Assembly (NCBI GenBank): GCA_002573605.1 | Contig: PDNA01000067.1 | Location: forward strand, 1-64,000 | DNA from: Polytolypa hystricis UAMH7299 | Taxonomy: Eukaryota > Ascomycota > Eurotiomycetes > Onygenales | Length of the DNA stretch: 64,000 bases | Direction: 5' to 3' | Shown: positions 1-11,537 of the stretch, in pieces | How the letters are laid out: each line of letters starts with the position of its first letter | How positions within the stretch are numbered: position 1 is the stretch's first letter | The notes under the pieces: generated by a model | Seen by the model: the letters and a program-made list of their open reading frames with translations, nothing else | What the model was told of the DNA's origin: nothing | Databases searched by the model: none | Translations under genes and position numbers: made by a program

Positions 1-1315
1 CCCCCCCCCCCCTTTGCCGCTTCTATTTGTGATACAGTTGTATAGATAGCCCTTCAACAAGTTAGCTTGACATTTGTTGAAATATACTTCATTCTAAACG
101 TCACACAATTCAGCCCATTCTACAGAGTACTTCCACAAAACATAATTCTAATATAAAAGCCGGGTTGGGGGCGGGGAGGGAACTCAATCTGGAATTCTCT
201 CACAATGTAATGTATGCATATATATCATTTGAACACTCCCTCTGCCTAGAAAGCCAACTCGACTGCCTTCTTCATCTCATTTTTTTTCTTTCTTTTTCAT
301 CGCCACTAATTATATTTTCTGCTAAAAAAAAGAATCGACGCCCCCTCTCTTATAGTTGGGCCAGCGCCGCGGGAGAGTTTGTATGGTATATGTAAAAACA
401 TACATAGGAGAGAGATGAGGAGAAAAATTAAAGGAAAGGTGATAATAACAAAACCCCACAGCCAGGAAGAAAAATAATGATAAAGATAAAGATAAATGCA
501 CCAGAGGGAAAAAGAAAACCCATATTTCGCCGGGAGCTCAAAAGGGGGAAGTAATAATTACTCCCATAAAGCAAAAAAGACTGATGGTGACAAGCTGATC
601 ACCGAAAAAAGGATATAATAGAAGTCAAAGATCCTCACTGCCTTCGACTGCAGTAAATTAAAATGAAGGCGCTTTGGATGCGTAGGAAATGTATATAATA
701 AATGATAAATGACCTAAAAGATGAGTGAAAAACTGAACATGCGAAACAGGGGATGTAAAAATAGGGAATATATATATATATATATAATAGATATTATAGT
801 TATATCTTGCTTGTTGGAACAGTAAAGAAAAAAGCAATATACTCCTCCCCCCTTTCTTCGTATCCTTTTCATCAGAAGCTCCAGGAGGGGATCGTATTGG
901 ATATGCTGAAAATACCCGTAGGGAGGTTGCTGAGGTTGGATTATTTGTGTTGAAGGAAAGTGCGGGTGTGTGCTACCCCATTTTATGCTCTCCGTTTGGT
1001 CGTAAGAATAGGGGATACAAGCTGGGAGCAGGTAGGCAGTGTAAAGGTGCAATTCGTGAGAATGAGGCAGTTAGAAAGTGATAGCCTGTAAAATATATGA
1101 GCGTATCTGGCCGATTGGTGTGGTTCGTAATACGGGTTTTAAATAGGTTAGGATAGGGACAGAACGACGCAGGCGATGAGCGTAGTTGGGTGGTATATAG
1201 AAGAATAATAACAAAATCGCCATAGCTGGTAAGAACTGTATGCCATCTTCGTAGCTCAGTGTCGCTCGAAATTTCCTGACCTTCGTAGGCCAATTGGGAA
1301 TCAGTGACAGGGTCA
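1..1315. other. Intergenic DNA downstream of the first gene
   Basis: I see no gene here. The window opens with a run of 12 C. A TA dinucleotide repeat lies at about 768-786. The part nearest 1315 probably includes the 3' untranslated region of the minus-strand gene that ends at 1316. The short open frames in this stretch overlap each other and show no protein family signature. Confidence 0.6.
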
Positions 1316-2662
1316 TTATGTAATCTTCGGACTAGGCTTCGCATCCGACGCCGAATCCTCATTAAACGACATGAAGCTCATAACATGCTCCTGCGGCTGC
1401 GGCTGTGGCGTGTTTCTCCTGGAAATATCATCCATATTTAGATTGGCGCGCAGAACTACTCCATCTGACGTCGTCACCTCCGGCGGGGTCAAACTACCCT
1501 CTGTACGCTTGACCGGAGTTGCGGGAACATCAGCGACGTTACCTAGCTCCCTGTATGACTCCACAGGCAGTTCGACGCGGGCTACGCTCCGGCCTATGCC
1601 CGGCAATTCAGGGGTCATTGCTGCGCGATCGGGCATCGAGGCTGGTAGTTCTGTAGATTGCGGGAGCAATAAACTAGTCTCTTGAGCTGGATGGAGTCCG
1701 TCTTCGTCGACTGTGCACATGGAAGTTACGCCTGACCGGTTGTGGTAAGCTGGTGGGCCAATGGCGGGAGAACTGTGGTTTGAATAGCTGCTCTGTCCGT
1801 CCTTGAAGTCGCGTGGGCTGCCTATTAGAGTCTGCGCGTCGGAGATGGTAGATTGGTGCTTCAAGGCAGCGATCTTGCTACCATCGCTCATGAAACCTAT
1901 TTGAGGGAAGTCAGGGGAGGTTAGACATGATGTATTGTGTGGACTAGTTTGAGATGAAAAGAAAGGGTGGAACAAACCTTCTCCTCCCACGGATGGCGTG
2001 TTCGGTCCTGCTGGAGTGCCATCTTTTTCTACGGGTCCGGCTGGCGAGGGCGCTGGTGACATTGGCATTGGCGTCACCACTATCGGTTCACGGTTGTTCT
2101 TCCGTTTCCTGCGCCACAAGAAGAATGCTAAAGCTGCGATGATGAGGAGGACAATCACACCACCAACAGCGCCGCCAATTATAGGAGCGTTTGATGAAGA
2201 GGACGAGGACGAAGACGCTTCTGAAGATGTTTCTGAAGAAGATGTGGCGGACGGGGTGATGGACGGGGTGATGGATGGGGTGGAGGGCGGAGTGGTGGAT
2301 AGGGATGACTCTAGTGCAGAGGGCGATCCAGTGGTGCTCGCTGTCGGTGTACTGGGACTTGAAGACAAAGTTATCGTCGTTTGTCGGGGTGAAGCTGGAG
2401 TGGGGGTTCTGGTAATTGTCAATATTGCTACTAGCCGGGATGAGGTGCGTTCATACTCTTGAGATGGTGGGGTGGACGAGCTATCTGGCTCCTCATCTTC
2501 AGGAGAGTTCCCATTGCCATCACCACCATAATCCTCCGTGGGACACTTGCCGGTTCCGCATGGGTCGCTAGCACAGCATCCTCTAAACGGGCCCTTTGAG
2601 CAGGTATAAAATTGGTATCTGCCAGTGCAGGAATTCTGGCGAGGCAGTAGGTGGACGGGCAT
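1316..2662 (-). CDS. Single-pass Ser/Thr-rich membrane protein, function unknown
   Basis: The open frame encodes 448 residues. A short cysteine-rich head (about residues 11-40, six Cys including a GCC pair) is followed by a Pro/Ser/Thr-rich stalk (60-158) with a TPSI repeat at about 128-138. One membrane segment covers about 161-183 and ends in the basic stop-transfer motif WRRKRK. A roughly 260-residue cytosolic tail rich in Ser and Pro follows. This layout is common among ascomycete plasma-membrane proteins with sensor-like or cell-wall-facing extracellular parts, but I cannot assign a role. There is no classical signal peptide before the Cys head, so insertion may rely on the membrane segment itself. 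An 81-nt stretch at 1977-1897 has good splice signals (GTTTGT donor, CTAAC, TAG acceptor), is a multiple of three and has no stop. Splicing it out gives 421 residues. Only the exact structure is in doubt. Confidence 0.75.
   Translation of the reverse strand: MPVHLLPRQNSCTGRYQFYTCSKGPFRGCCASDPCGTGKCPTEDYGGDGNGNSPEDEEPDSSSTPPSQEYERTSSRLVAILTITRTPTPASPRQTTITLSSSPSTPTASTTGSPSALESSLSTTPPSTPSITPSITPSATSSSETSSEASSSSSSSSNAPIIGGAVGGVIVLLIIAALAFFLWRRKRKNNREPIVVTPMPMSPAPSPAGPVEKDGTPAGPNTPSVGGEGLFHPFFSSQTSPHNTSCLTSPDFPQIGFMSDGSKIAALKHQSTISDAQTLIGSPRDFKDGQSSYSNHSSPAIGPPAYHNRSGVTSMCTVDEDGLHPAQETSLLLPQSTELPASMPDRAAMTPELPGIGRSVARVELPVESYRELGNVADVPATPVKRTEGSLTPPEVTTSDGVVLRANLNMDDISRRNTPQPQPQEHVMSFMSFNEDSASDAKPSPKIT
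1897..1977 (-). other. Probable in-frame, stop-free intron of the membrane-protein gene
   Basis: On the minus strand the segment begins GTTTGTTCC and ends CCTCAAATAG, with TCTAAC and CTGAC branch-like sequences just upstream of the acceptor. Its length is 81 nt and it contains no stop in the reading frame, so both the spliced and retained forms encode a protein. The junction keeps a glycine codon (GGE-G-FMSD). Confidence 0.55.
2249..2284 (-). repeat. 12-bp tandem repeat coding for TPSI units
   Basis: Three near-identical copies of a 12-bp unit (plus-strand GGACGGGGTGAT) lie in the stalk of the membrane protein and encode the repeated tetrapeptide T-P-S-I. Such repeats change stalk length by slippage in fungal surface proteins. 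Confidence 0.7.
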
Positions 2663-5600
2663 TGTTGCCGCTTGGACAACGTCTGTTGATGGTTTGTCGA
2701 TATTAAGTTTTTGTATATGGAAGGCTTCCCAAACGGCAGGATGGTGTTATATTCTCGATTAGGAGAGCCGTAGAAGGCGAATTGAGGCCATAGAAACGCG
2801 GTAGTGAGGGAGGGCTGGTCGTAGAACAGAATTAAGCAAACAGACAAAGAAAAAAAACAAAAAAAAACAAAAAACAGCGATATCAAGTACGATATCACGG
2901 GGATCGTCGATACTGATTGCTGACCAACCGAGTATAGATGGCAGCTGCAGGAAGAAGAAACAAGCAGTCGAAGTAGCGAGTGAATGCAAGGGAGACGAAA
3001 AGAAGGAGAGGAAAGAGGAGAGGAAGGAAAGTTCAGCAGAGAGAGAGAGGAGAGGGAATATGAATATGTCACCCCAGCCTCGCGCTCAATGCCAACAAGG
3101 AAGTAACATTGCACAAGGTGGAGCAGTGAGAGCTTCGGGGGCTTCGTTAGTAGAATTATTAAATCCTCCGGTTCATTGTCTACGATTAGCTCCAGGGTTA
3201 GCAAGCTGGCAGGACATGGGGGGGCGTTCATGTGTGCATTCTCTTTGCTGCCATTATTCTTTCTTTTTCTCTTTTACTTCGTTCCATCTCCGCTCCATCT
3301 TTGCTCTATGAGGCAGGGATATGCGGGTAGGATCGAAGGAATCAACATATCCCTTCCTGCAAGTGGGAAGGGATCAGGAAGAGATATCTCATACGGGATT
3401 GTTGGTGGCTTTCAATGAAGCTGCTGATTGGCTGCACTCGCGGTTGGGCTGCGGCTATCCATGCTGAGTCAACTTTCCTGCTACCTCGTCCCCAGATTGG
3501 GTCTAGCGTTGCAGCTCTATTCTATATTAGGACTAGTGTAGAAGCGGCTGGATATGTGGCTGAGGACGCTTACTGTTTGTGGAATAGCCGTTTTCCATAT
3601 ATAGAACCAACAACGACCGAAGTAAATCACGCAGCAACTTCAGAGTCTTCTTTCTTATCGGAATACATCGTTGTCAATAGGAATGAAGAGGCAACTGCTG
3701 AATTAATTGCAGAATTTGGATGATTTTCTCATTTCCTGCACCCATAAGCATAAGAGATACCATGACCCGTCCTCTGTCCAACGTACGAATTTCCCTCGTC
3801 CTTCCCAGGCGGCGGGAGCGGGCAGCATAACACGTATAATCGTCACATGTACCGTCGCACGAACCTGCCACCAGCCATGCTGTTCCCCGCCCCTCGTCTG
3901 CGCGACATACATAACTTATTCCAACTCATCAACATCCACGGACGTCGGCCCACGGGAAGTTCAGATATCGCCTTATCCAAGTTAAGTTTACTCCGTCCCC
4001 GCTCGCCGCTCGGGAAAAGCAAAGTAAACCTTGATAACTGCGTGTTTGGCTTGGTTCGCGGGACCATACATACATACAGGTAGTATGCAGGCAATGGTAG
4101 TAACCAACAGTTAACTTGCATATCTACACTAAATCCTCGGTGTTAATAGGTCCAATCTTTCTTCTCTGTTCTTTCCCTCGGCGGCATTATTCGCCGTTTG
4201 CAATGTTGCATCCAACTCCCCTCCCCTGAATGAATGGCTTCCCTTGTGCACCTTGTTCAAATGCGGGTATTATGTGCGGTGGAGTACAGAGTAGTGTGGC
4301 AAGAATGCGCTGGTTTCGATCACACTTTTCTTTTTTTTTTGCTCAGTGATAATGAGCATTATTTGCCTCGATACAACGGAATATTTCACATTATATCCAG
4401 CCTCAATTCTCGGAATTCTTTAGTCTTGTCTTAAGAATGTGTGGATTTTACATCTGACTTTTCTGCGGTTCAATGAATCCGTGTGGGGTTGGTTGAGCCA
4501 TCAATCAAGATCAATGGGGACTCGACTAATCAATGAGGGGGATGGATATATTTTTAGCACGGCAAAATAACAATGCCTTGCTTGCTGAACCATTGACTCG
4601 TGAATGTGTCTCATTTCTGGGTCAGTTCCATCCTGTCTGAATGACTTTAACATAGTCAGCCCATTCTGCAGAGTCAAAGGCCGTCAGAGAGATAGAAGGA
4701 CTTGGCTGGTGTGAGAATCCCATGGGTGGATAACATCTTTTTATCCAGTAGCTACTAACATAATAGTTACAATCTACTTTACATGACTACAGTCTGATAT
4801 ATACGGTATCTCAGCTGAGCTCAGACACGAAACGAACCCTATTCTGATGTTTTCCCTTTTTTTTAGATCCCTTTTCCCATTTCTCAAATTTTTATATGAG
4901 AGCTTTGCTTTTTCTTTTTTACTATTTTGTTGCTGAATGGTTCGGTTCTTTTTCTCTTCTATACGCGTAATTGGGCATAGATCAAATTCCTGATAAGATC
5001 TACAACCTTAAGATTTGCTGGCAGATATATTTTCGAAGACTGAGGGCTACTACTTTTTCACAATCTAATCTGTGTGACCGAAAGGCCAGCACTCTGCTTT
5101 ATAGCTTCTCATCCCTCTCTAGACCACGCGGGGGATATATACTCAGGGCTCACCCCTTCTAAACACCTGTCGAACTGCCATCCATGGCAACAAGGGACGA
5201 TGAACAGGAGAAACCACTGGGACACCCTTTGAGACTGGTATGCTTCTCTCTTCTGTCTTGTCTAATATAGAACAGCCGATCCTTGAACGTTTCGAAGACG
5301 ATTCCCTTCCCGTCAGTTCGCACAGTTCGAGCTTGCTCAATGAAAAATAATAATAACACTGCACCTACCAAACACTTTCTTTGGACTATCAAGCGAGGTC
5401 ATGACATGATTTAAGCTGAGCCGATGATTACGGGGGGCATCTCGACGGGGGCCCTTCCTACTAATAGATAGCACCTTCGTCCGACTCAATTGGCCGGGCA
5501 CTGTGAGGGCCTATATTTGGCACCCATGCCGAAGAACTATATCTTCATTTCCGTCTTGTTTACTCTATCTACAGGGGGGCAGACCTGATCCTACAGGTGT

Positions 5601-7160
5601 GTGGGAACCAAATATAGCCTGCGCTAAGTGATACTGATTATTGAAGAAAAAGATAAACTGCGCCAATATTATTGGATATATCATCTTAAGTAATTCTAGA
5701 TCTTGGAAAGATTAGATATATGGAAAATATCACCTTAAAGACATTCTCCCATAGATAATCAGCGGGGAGAAAAAACCATATGAATACTAATAGTGACAAC
5801 CAGCTGCTTATCCCTTAGAAAGCGGAGTTATGTAAAAGCTGAGTTTTATTTACTTCCACAGGAATCCTGCATGCACCAGTTCCTGCTGGCTATTAAGAGC
5901 GACTGACAATCTTCACAAGGCTTCTGGATATTTCATATTCCCCCCTGAGGGTGCCAACTTTGTTCCATATGTCTTCAGATCCCTCCTAACAACATTTCCC
6001 CACCTCCCAACCTATTACATCGATTCTCTCTTTCTCCGTTTTCACATTTCTCAAGCTTTTCCCAGAAGTGTACCCTAAAACCCTTCGTCTTCTCCCGCCG
6101 TGCGTAGGCGGCATTTGACGAAATTCGGTTTTGTTGATGACGTTGCCCGCTGCATTGATAGGGGATTTGGTACTGCGTATAGATGGATCGTTTGGTGGGA
6201 AGGAGGGCTTGGCTTGAGTGAGCGAGTGAGTGAGTGTGTGGGTTAAATGGTCACTATGTGAGAGCAAGCATGGAGTCAAACCTGAAACAGAAGAGAGGAA
6301 AGGAAGGGAAGGGAAGAACGATGAGGAGGACCACCTTGTCAATTTTATCTACCACACACACGCACTCCTTGACAAGGTTGTCTATCCCAATTTTGGCCCA
6401 AAACCCAGCGCCCAGTAGGTCTAGCTAAAAAAAAGTGAGTGGGTGCGTAGTAGCTTAAGGGGATGGTAGATACCTTGCCTTGCCTTGCTTCATTGTAGAT
6501 ACCCATGGACAAGCTGGACCGAGAGAGAGGGATAGAGGGTACATAGAAGGTTTGCAGAAGGGGGGCATCTACTGTGTAGTTCTTGCTTGGTATTTTTCGC
6601 AAGGGGGAATTGGTGTAGCATTTACCTGCTGCCAGTCTCTGGCCACACAAGGGTACTTGTTGAAAGAATGGTACTTACAAAATGGAGTCTGATATAAAAG
6701 CAATAGAATAGGAGAAGGGGGGGGCGCCAGGATGCTTAAGCACTAGAATTGTAAGAAAGGGGGGATGAGGAGGGTATTGTGACTATCAGAGTTCAGATAC
6801 TTTTGATATGGTTTGAGGGAGGATATATATGGAGTATATTACAGTAATATCCTGATGACAGAGACCAGCAATTGAGACCAGGGGTTCATATCATAGCTAT
6901 TCTGCAATTTTTTCATTTCATTCTATGAAGTTTAGTTGAACTAATTAAGCCCAACATGCTTTTATTTGTTCCTGCATTTCATCAAATAGAAAAAAAATCA
7001 CACATAATCTTTTTTTCTGCTTCTGTAGCTTCAGGGAAGACATCAAAAGCAAAAAACGAAAACTGATTGCTATTGCTGTATGCATTCCCTCTTTACATGT
7101 TCATTTCATTAGGAACCCCTCTGCAGCAATGCTTTTGACGAGCTGTTTTTCTTTTGTTTT
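2663..7160. other. 4.5-kb intergenic region without a recognised gene
   Basis: This lies between the 5' end of the membrane-protein gene and the 3' end of CCT4. The 2663-3400 part should hold the promoter and 5' UTR of the former and contains purine/pyrimidine-rich tracts. I read both strands for split genes and found no family signature. Short simple-sequence tracts occur, for example GAGT repeats near 6216-6236 and CCTTG repeats near 6475-6490. A minus-strand open frame at 5986-6342 has a basic C-terminal half, but I could not link it to any protein. Noncoding transcripts or a species-specific short gene cannot be excluded. Confidence 0.5.
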
Positions 7161-9144
7161 TTATCTCGACAGCGCAATATCATCAATTCTCAAAATCAAC
7201 TTGACCGTTTCGGCCGCCAACTCCACGGCGCTCGTGCTCACTAGAAGCGGCTGCAGCACCCTCTCGTCCGCAATATTGTCCTTCACGCCGCCGCTCCGGA
7301 TGCTCACGCCTGCATTCTTCTCGCCCATAGCGTGGCGGTGGCGCAGGTCTGTCACGACCTTGATGCTGTTCAACCCTGCGTTCTCCGCCAATGTGGTCGG
7401 GATAACTTCCATCGCATCAGCAAACGCTTTCCAGCAGATGGCTTCCGAACCCGTGAGCGTTCGCGCCTGCTTGGCTAGGGCCTGAGCAATTTCGATCTCG
7501 GGGGCGCCTCCACCAGCAATCAGCGCACGCTTCTTCACCAGGCATCGAATCACGCAGAGCGCGTCGTGCAGGGAGCGCTCGACTTCGTCGAGAACGAGGT
7601 TGTTGGCGCCCCGCGCGACGATGGAGACGGTCTGCTGTGCCCCGGCGGATTTTATGCCCGTGACCTTGACGTAGCGGGATCCTGAGGACTGGACTTCTTC
7701 GATCAGGTCGGCGGTGCCGAGCTTGTCTTCGGTGAACGAGTCGATGTTGGCAATGGGTTTGCAGCCGAGACTCTTGCACAGGAACTCGACCTCATCACGC
7801 TCAATGTCCTTGACAGCGAGGATCTTTAGACGCGAGAGGAAGTGGAGGGACAGATCGTTGACGGCGTCGCGCAGGATAGATTTCTGGATGAGCAGGACGT
7901 TGCACTTGGTCTTGGCGATCTTCTTCACCATGTTGAGGAGATATGTGCGTTCTTCTTTGAGAATTTTGTCCATCTGTCGGTAATCGTTGACGACGATTTG
8001 GTTCTCCATCTGTTGATGTATTAGTTAGTATCCATGCTTTCAAATCATATATATCCTTCACTTACGTCGGGTTTGGGAGGGCTGAGCTGGAACTGGATCA
8101 GTGCAATTCGAGCCTTCTCCATCCGAGCTGGCCCACCAGCACTCTTAAGAACTCCCTGGTTCAAAATCAAACCGTCCACCATGTCACTGTCCTCGATTGT
8201 TCCTCCAACCTTCTTCACTACCCGAATGTTCCGGAGGTCTACATTCTCTGCCGTCCTAGCATCGATAATCTTCAACACCGAATCCACCGCTATCGGCCCG
8301 AGGAGATTTGAATGTTGAGAAACAATCTTCGAAGATAGCGAAGTGGAAGCGGCCTGGAGAAGGGTTGGTCGGTCTGTGAGGGAGATAGGTTGGGACATGT
8401 CGTCGAGGATCTGAACAGCGGCAGCAGCGGCTCTCTGGAAAGACTCTGAAATGACGGTAGGATGTATTCCTATATATAGTGTGAGTAGCTTGAATATTTC
8501 AAGGGATATAAGTGCAACAAACCTTTGGACAGGAGGCGTTCAGCAGCACCCAGGAGACTTCCAGCAATCACAACAACGGATGTCGTTCCATCACCAGCTT
8601 CAACATCTTGTGCTGCGCTCAGGTCTACCAACATTTTGGCTGCTGGGTGCATGACAGCCATATCCCTCAACATGGTGTTGCCATCGTTTGTCTAGAGGAC
8701 GTATGTATTAGTGGAACATCGATATAAAAGTAATTTAGGCCGGCGTACGATTATGGTTTCTCCCTTGCCCGTTTGAATCTGCATAACAGTTAGCTTGGGC
8801 CAGACTCTCTTGATGTTCAGCAAAATCCTACCATCTTGTCCATTCCCCTAGGCCCCAATGACTGCCATTTGTTAGCCCCGCGTTTTCAGCCAGCATCTGG
8901 AATATAACCTTCGCATACCGTTCTTATAGCATCCGCAACCGCTATACAAGAAGTTAGCATAGTTTACCTGATAAGATAGGATAAATACGCACCTCTAGCT
9001 GCCATGATATTGGAGCTGCGAACCGCCATTGGCTTTTCCTTGTCCTAGTAAAGCTATGAGTTCACCCTCCACACCAAACTGAGGCGATGGGATACACACC
9101 TTGAACGCATTGTTCCCACCCTGGATGCCCAGAGCTGCAGCCAT
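7161..9144 (-). CDS. CCT4: T-complex protein 1 subunit delta (chaperonin CCT4)
   Basis: This is one of eight paralogous subunits of the cytosolic group II chaperonin TRiC/CCT, which folds actin, tubulin and other proteins with ATP. My exons on the minus strand are 9144-9100, 9044-8993, 8941-8919, 8861-8832, 8778-8749, 8691-8523, 8469-8066 and 8009-7161. They sum to 533 residues, the usual size (human about 539). The nucleotide-binding motif GDGTT is at about residues 93-97 and the conserved GGGAPE block lies in the C-terminal part. The sequence NQIVVNDYRQMDKILKEE and the ending ILRIDDIALSR single out the delta subunit among the eight. The start MAAALGIQGGNNAFK is followed by an intron in phase 0. 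All seven introns are short (about 50-60 nt, up to about 80). The gene is divergent from RPT1 across about 400 bp. Confidence 0.95.
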
Positions 9145-9549
9145 TTTGAATTAAAATATATATGCGACGTGAAACGAAAAAGAAGTAAGAGGAAGTTGGG
9201 GTAAATGGGGCGGGGGGGAGGATATGGGAGGGTTCTTTGATGTTTCGATTTTGAAGCGTTGGGCGAGTGAGGGCTTGCTTTTTGGATTTCCGCGATGCTT
9301 GGCAAAGCAGCTCGCTAGCGCGGATGACAGCTGCTGCTTTGCCTTCGACCAGCTTCGTCAGAACAACAGCGCCTGCATTGCTTTATCAAACAAGACATCT
9401 CTTACTACTAACACCTATCGCCATCTCTCACATCTCCGTCCTCCCTACTACTATACGACACTTAGGCTCGTTAAATCTACGCCTGTGGCTCTTCATATCC
9501 TCCTCTCTGTCCCTTCCGCGCCTTTAAACCAGCCTCATCATTCGCCATC
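9145..9549. promoter_or_regulatory. Bidirectional promoter between CCT4 and RPT1
   Basis: This 405-bp stretch separates the start codons of two protein-quality-control genes transcribed apart from each other. It holds a G-rich tract near 9207-9222 and pyrimidine-rich segments toward RPT1. I see no convincing TATA box at a useful distance on either side. Shared control of chaperonin and proteasome subunits is plausible but is inferred from layout only. Confidence 0.6.
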
Positions 9550-11043
9550 ATGCCCACCGCCAAGGGCCAGGACTGGGAGAAGTACAAAAAGAACTTCGCA
9601 GACGATGAAGAACCTGAGAAGAAGATCACCCCTCTAACAGATGAGTCCGTTGAGCCCGCGCCTTGCAGATACGTGTGTTTGTACTTTGATTAACCAGCTC
9701 CGCAGGGACATCCAAGTGCTCAAGACCTACGGAGCAGCCCCATATGCAGCTGCGTTGAAGAAGCTCGAGAAACAGATTAAAGAGAAGCAAGCCAGCGTTA
9801 ATGAGAAGATAGGCGTGAAGGTAAATAGATATTAACAGGCTCTGGACGTTCTTATCTTACGGTGTCCTTTAGGAATCCGATACGGGTCTCGCGCCGCCGC
9901 ACCTTTGGGATGTTGCTGCAGATCGACAACGGATGCAAGAAGAACAGCCGCTACAAGTGGCACGCTGCACAAAGATTATTCAAGACGAGAAGGACGCGGA
10001 TAAGAGCAAATATGTCATCAACGTCAAACAGATAGCCAAATTCGTCGTGAACCTGGGGGAGCGAGTGAGTCCAACAGATATTGAGGAGGGCATGCGAGTA
10101 GGGTGAGATACATCACCTGTAACTATCTGTTGGAATAGTCAGACTGACGAGGAGCTTTTATAGTGTTGACCGAAACAAATACCAAATTCTCCTGCCTCTA
10201 CCGCCGAAGATCGACCCCAGCGTTACGATGATGACCGTGGAGGACAAGCCAGATGTGACATACGGTGATGTTGGAGGTTGCAAAGATCAGATCGAAAAAC
10301 TGAGAGAAGTTGTGGAAATGCCGCTACTTTCGCCTGAGAGGTTCGTCAGCTTAGGTATCGACCCTCCCAAGGGTGCTTTACTTTATGGACCGCCAGGTAC
10401 TGGCAAGACCCTCTGCGCGCGTGCTGTGGCCAACAGAACCGATGCGACATTTATCCGGGTTATTGGCAGTGAGTTGGTTCAGAAATACGTGGGCGAAGGT
10501 GCTCGAATGGTGCGAGAACTGTTCGAGATGGCGCGCACAAAGAAGGCCTGTATCATCTTCTTTGACGAAATCGACGCTATTGGCGGTGCCCGTTTCGATG
10601 ATGGTGCTGGTGGAGACAACGAAGTGCAGAGAACCATGTTGGAGTTGATCACACAACTGGATGGTTTTGATGCGAGAGGCAACATCAAGGTCATGTTTGC
10701 TACGAACAGGCCTTCTACGCTTGACCCGGCCTTGATGAGACCTGGCCGTATTGATCGCAAGATCGAGTTCTCATTGCCAGATCTAGAGGGACGCGCTAAC
10801 ATCCTGCGGATCCACGCCAAGAGCATGTCAGTGGAGCGAGACATCAGATGGGAGCTTATCTCCCGACTCTGCCCCAACTCGACGGGTGCAGAGCTGCGGA
10901 GTGTCGCGACAGAAGCGGGTATGTTTGCTATCCGTGCCCGCAGGAAGGTGGCGACAGAGAAGGATTTTCTGGCTGCTGTCGACAAGGTGATCAAGGGCAA
11001 CCTGAAGTTCAATTCGACTGCAACGTACATGCAGTACAATTAG
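9550..11043 (+). CDS. RPT1: 26S proteasome regulatory particle AAA-ATPase Rpt1
   Basis: This is a subunit of the hexameric AAA ring of the 19S cap, which unfolds ubiquitinated substrates and feeds them into the 20S core. The exons are 9550-9644, 9706-9820, 9873-10102 and 10164-11043, giving 439 residues (human PSMC2 about 433). An N-terminal coiled coil is visible around the KKLEKQIKEKQ stretch. It is followed by the OB-fold region, Walker A GPPGTGK at 222-228, Walker B IIFFDE with D281/E282, and the second region of homology with RPGRIDRK. The C-terminus ATYMQYN and the N-terminal DWEKYKKNF identify Rpt1 rather than Rpt2-6. Introns of about 50-60 nt keep the frame. The gene shares a divergent promoter with CCT4. 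Confidence 0.95.
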
Positions 11044-11537
11044 AAGAGTTTGGCTTGTTGTTTCGTGCGTGTTTTCTTCTTCTTTTGAGATTGGCGTGTG
11101 CTGGATGGCAATGAAATGTACTGTACTTTATTATGCAGCTTGATAAACGGTAGATTCAGGATATGCTGTGTTTGAACAATGCAGTACTATGTATAGAGTA
11201 ATCTAGCAATGGAGAGTCTCTGCCGCTGGAAGAAGCCGCAGCCCAGAACCCATGTCACGTGCCCAGACCTTCCTGAACCAGTAACCACGGGCCAAGTCGG
11301 GAAGGCTTACCTCCAGGTCGCTGCTGATTGGCTGTTCGGAGGCCCATCAGCAGAACCTCGGAAGTGGAAAGCCCAATTACATAATCCCTGGATTCAAGAT
11401 TTGGCACGCTTCTCTCTCTCAATCCGACCTCTAGTTCTAGTCTGACCTCTGTAGCAATCCTGTGATCGCGTCTCTGCATCCTGCCAGGTGTCTCAATTCC
11501 TAGCTTTTCGGATTGCTTCTTACTGATTTGAGCCATC
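11044..11537. other. Intergenic region, RPT1 3' end and SDH1 promoter
   Basis: This 494-bp region joins two genes in the same direction. The first part should be the RPT1 3' UTR. A CCAAT box in reverse orientation (ATTGG at 11327-11331) lies about 200 bp before the SDH1 start, in line with Hap-complex control of respiratory genes known in fungi. No other gene is seen. Confidence 0.6.
11327..11331 (-). promoter_or_regulatory. CCAAT box upstream of SDH1
   Basis: The minus strand reads CCAATC about 205 bp before the start codon. The fungal Hap2/3/5 (CBC) complex binds CCAAT and controls iron-dependent respiratory genes, including succinate dehydrogenase in several species. The pentamer is common by chance, so the assignment rests on position and gene type. 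Confidence 0.45.

Noticed and set aside
5986..6342. 118-codon minus-strand frame with a basic C-terminal half
   Set aside because: No homology recognised, low-complexity Ser/Thr/Leu start and no supporting splice or promoter signals. It is left as part of the intergenic entry.
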